Shown: piece after piece, positions 63,659-64,000 of the stretch | Layout: every line of letters begins with the position of its first letter | How positions within the stretch are numbered: position 1 is the first letter of the stretch | Origin: Hydrotalea flava | GTDB lineage: Bacteria > Bacteroidota > Bacteroidia > Chitinophagales > Chitinophagaceae | Reading direction: 5' to 3' | NCBI RefSeq assembly: GCF_001623405.1 | Contig: NZ_LUHG01000110.1 | Span: 82,145-146,144, forward strand | Length of the DNA stretch: 64,000 nt | Position numbers and translations under genes: made by a program | Notes under the pieces: generated by a model | Told to the model about the DNA's origin: nothing | Seen by the model: only the letters and a program-made list of their open reading frames with translations | Databases searched by the model: none

Positions 63659-64000
63659 CTGACAGTTGGGTTAAATTGCAAATGAAATAACAAACAATTT
63701 AACCACTTTAAAAACTGTCAGAAATGAATGTAGAATCAAAGTTAATCCAAAGCAAATTAGGATTACTCAAATTAGCAGAAAAATTAGGTAACGTATCAGA
63801 GGCTTGCCGTGTTTACGGTTACAGCCGCGATAGCTTTTACCGCATTAAAGAACTCTATGATACAGGCGGTCCGATTGCCTTGAAAGAAATTAGTCGCAAA
63901 AAACCAATTCCGCAAAACAGAATTGAGCCGGAAATTGAGAAGGCTGTTGTAGAAATGGCTTTTGAAAATCCTGCTTTGGGTCAGTTGCGTGTATCCAACG
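63659..64000 (+). mobile_element. IS481-family insertion sequence, left end, cut by window edge
   Basis: The start of the element is placed at the arm CTGACAGTT (63659-63667), where a nested pair of inverted repeats begins. CTGACAGTT pairs with AACTGTCAG at 63713-63721, and GGTTAAATTG (63669-63678) with CAATTTAACC (63695-63704), with a 16-base loop. The transposase ATG follows at 63724. The exact boundary and target duplication cannot be confirmed because the right end is outside. Confidence 0.75.
63724..64000 (+). CDS. IS481-family transposase, 3' truncated by window edge
   Basis: The 92 visible codons give the N-terminal helix-turn-helix ([20 protein letters not shown], then [16 protein letters not shown]) and the linker ([20 protein letters not shown], then [13 protein letters not shown]) characteristic of IS481-type DDE transposases. 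The catalytic DDE domain lies beyond the window. The reading frame is intact as far as seen, so the element may be active. It lies downstream of no gene here and upstream of the leftward desaturase. Confidence 0.9.
   Translation, partial: MNVESKLIQSKLGLLKLAEKLGNVSEACRVYGYSRDSFYRIKELYDTGGPIALKEISRKKPIPQNRIEPEIEKAVVEMAFENPALGQLRVSN

Noticed and set aside
1..64000. CRISPR arrays, prophage modules, rRNA genes, toxin-antitoxin pairs, known anti-phage systems.
   Set aside because: I looked for spaced direct repeats, phage structural genes, rRNA sequence and typical small paired genes and found none that held up. The only mobile-element traces are the recombinase remnant and the IS481 end.

Overview
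The window is a chromosomal stretch of a Bacteroidota bacterium, most likely family Chitinophagaceae (genus not determinable). The evidence is the low-GC, AT-rich intergenic DNA, several -7 boxes of the TAnnTTTG type, genes starting without strong Shine-Dalgarno sequences, and typical Bacteroidota families: Porin_10-like barrels, DUF3857 transglutaminase-like proteins, DUF4382 lipoproteins, a CzcA-TolC fusion, and the folK-deoxynucleoside kinase pair. Gene density is high and most of the window is ordinary core genome.

Layout. 1-2.3 kb: the 3' part of a beta-carbonic anhydrase, a small unknown gene, and an overlapping two-gene unit of a SatD-type regulator and a DUF3307 membrane protein. 2.3-5.2 kb: an island-like segment with a candidate structured small RNA, a sulfur/redox operon (secreted rhodanese, TlpA-like thioredoxin, ArsR-rhodanese fusion), a decayed serine recombinase, and a tRNA-Leu(CAG). 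5.2-11.8 kb: a LuxE-like protein, a lipoprotein/UbiA-like/M42 peptidase operon, and a glutamine amidotransferase followed by an ATP-grasp-like gene and an outer-membrane protein. 11.9-18.7 kb: a heavy-metal RND efflux operon with the outer-membrane channel fused to the pump, then an HXXEE membrane protein. 19-22.5 kb: purine salvage (guanine deaminase-like, purine nucleoside phosphorylase) with a porin. 22.6-28.3 kb: an AcrAB-TolC-type efflux operon. 28.5-43.7 kb: cold shock protein, DUF4382 lipoprotein, NIPSNAP protein, S9 and M1 peptidases, a DsbA-fold protein, ClpB, a serine-hydrolase-like protein lacking its nucleophile, and two DUF3857 proteins. 43.7-50.6 kb: queG, bioA, anmK, an SRPBCC protein with an ABC permease, a frameshifted EF-hand-like gene, and a creatininase-family protein. 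50.6-60 kb: M28 peptidase, cupin, folK, deoxynucleoside kinase, MFS transporter, YkgJ-type protein, sterol desaturase-like protein and gcvP. 60-64 kb: a large secreted W/Y/N-rich protein, an acyl-ACP desaturase, and the left end of an IS481-family element running off the window.

The parts most worth a second look are: the satD-DUF3307 unit (cyclase-like fold plus HTH, paired with a membrane protein carrying four His/Asp i,i+4 pairs, behind a repeated TTCGT/ACGAA motif); the candidate leftward small RNA at about 2400-2669; the sulfur operon beside a recombinase scar and tRNA; the amidotransferase/ATP-grasp pair with its start codon inside a 12-bp inverted repeat; the RND-TolC fusion that keeps an internal signal peptide; and the G8-tract frameshift at 49.5 kb. 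I saw no CRISPR array, intact prophage, rRNA operon or recognisable defence system.
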